Source of the DNA: an uncultured Gammaproteobacteria bacterium
GTDB taxonomy: Bacteria > Pseudomonadota > Gammaproteobacteria > Pseudomonadales > Azotimanducaceae
Length of the DNA: 6,000 nt
Reading direction: 5' to 3'
Assembly (NCBI GenBank): GCA_913043075.1
Contig: CAJWLI010000092.1
Span: 1-6,000 of the forward strand
Shown here: positions 5,524-6,000 of the stretch, one piece after another
Layout of the letters: the number at the start of each line of letters is the position of its first letter
Position numbering within the stretch: position 1 is the stretch's first letter
Translations under genes and position numbers: made by a program
Notes under the pieces: generated by a model
What the model was told of the DNA's origin: nothing
Databases searched by the model: none
What the model saw: only the letters and a program-made list of their open reading frames with translations

Positions 5524-6000
5524 ATGATGAACGTATTCCGTTCTCAAAGACTTCCGTATCTGCTTTCTCTGATGCTCGGACTGCTTGGCTCTACAGTCTC
5601 TGTATCGGCGATCTCAGAGACGGCACTCGAAGAAATAATTGTAACTGCTCAGCGATCAGAAGAAAGCCTTCAAGACGTCCCAATAGCCGTTACTGCACTC
5701 ACGGGAGACATGCTGCAGGACAAGGGAGTGATTAACCCCTCAGACCTCCAGATGCAGGCTCCCAATGTATCTTTCTCATCGACCAACTTCGGCGGCTCGA
5801 GCTTTTCAATCAGAGGCATCGGTCAATTGGTAATATCGTCCTCAGCAGACGCTGGGGTTTCGATTCACCAAAATGAAATACCCTACGGAACGAATCTAAA
5901 CGCTAATGAGTTTTTTGATGTCGCTCGGGTAGAGGTGCTTCGGGGACCTCAAGGGACTTTATTTGGGAGAAACGCGACCGGAGGCGTGGTAAATATCGTT
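5524..6000 (+). CDS. TonB-dependent outer-membrane receptor, N-terminal part (runs off window)
   Basis: The 159 visible codons, open to the right edge, give a signal peptide (residues 1-29, basic start, Leu-rich core, cleavage after VSA), then a TonB box-like EEIIVTAQ (36-43) and the start of the plug domain. Plug landmarks are VPIAVTAL, SIRGIG, and at the end VEVLRGPQGTLFGRNATGG, the conserved stretch before the first barrel strands. Such receptors sit in the outer membrane and take up ligands (siderophores, cobalamin, carbohydrates, other compounds) with energy from TonB-ExbBD. The ligand cannot be told: most of the barrel is missing, and there is no signalling (secretin/TonB N-terminal) extension, so it is not a FecA-type transducer. 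The RBS is strong and the upstream gap is long, so it probably has its own promoter. The N-terminus resembles the large receptor families of marine gammaproteobacteria and sphingomonads, many of which serve carbon uptake rather than iron. Confidence 0.95.
   Translation, partial: MMNVFRSQRLPYLLSLMLGLLGSTVSVSAISETALEEIIVTAQRSEESLQDVPIAVTALTGDMLQDKGVINPSDLQMQAPNVSFSSTNFGGSSFSIRGIGQLVISSSADAGVSIHQNEIPYGTNLNANEFFDVARVEVLRGPQGTLFGRNATGGVVNIV

Overview
The window looks like chromosomal DNA of a gammaproteobacterium, probably a marine heterotroph. The main reasons are three. An EnvC-like gene followed by ctpA near hisB/hisA recalls the Pseudomonas arrangement. The HisB and HisA sequences read as gammaproteobacterial. 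The last gene is a TonB-dependent receptor whose N-terminus (EEIIVTAQ then VPIAV) is typical of marine gammaproteobacteria and sphingomonad-like bacteria. The lineage is inference; there is no rRNA or other decisive marker.

Layout. Bases 2-1971, plus strand: the 3' part of an EnvC-like LytM-domain protein, then, two bases later, a CtpA-type S41 carboxyl-terminal processing protease with a signal peptide. Both are envelope genes and form an apparent operon. Bases 1993-3809, minus strand: hisA, hisB and an unrecognised 134-residue gene, in transcription order unknown > hisB > hisA. hisA converges on ctpA with only 21 bases between stop codons. Bases 3810-3947 are a divergent intergenic region with a good sigma70-like promoter facing the unknown gene. 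Bases 3948-5312, plus strand: a TrpB2-type tryptophan synthase beta chain standing alone, with no trpA beside it in this window. Bases 5313-5523 are a 211-base gap with a cluster of three short perfect palindromes. Bases 5524-6000, plus strand: the start of a TonB-dependent outer-membrane receptor that runs off the window.

How the genes relate. The first two act on the cell envelope (control of peptidoglycan hydrolysis and periplasmic proteolysis). HisB and HisA are two non-consecutive steps of histidine synthesis. The usual neighbours hisH and hisF are not here: hisB and hisA abut exactly, TAA followed at once by a TTG start in the same frame. TrpB2 makes tryptophan from serine and indole. 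The receptor imports an unknown ligand across the outer membrane.

No mobile element, CRISPR array, RNA gene or evident novel system was seen. The points most worth a second look are the hisB/hisA junction without hisH, the unrecognised gene with its own promoter, and the tandem palindromes before the receptor gene.
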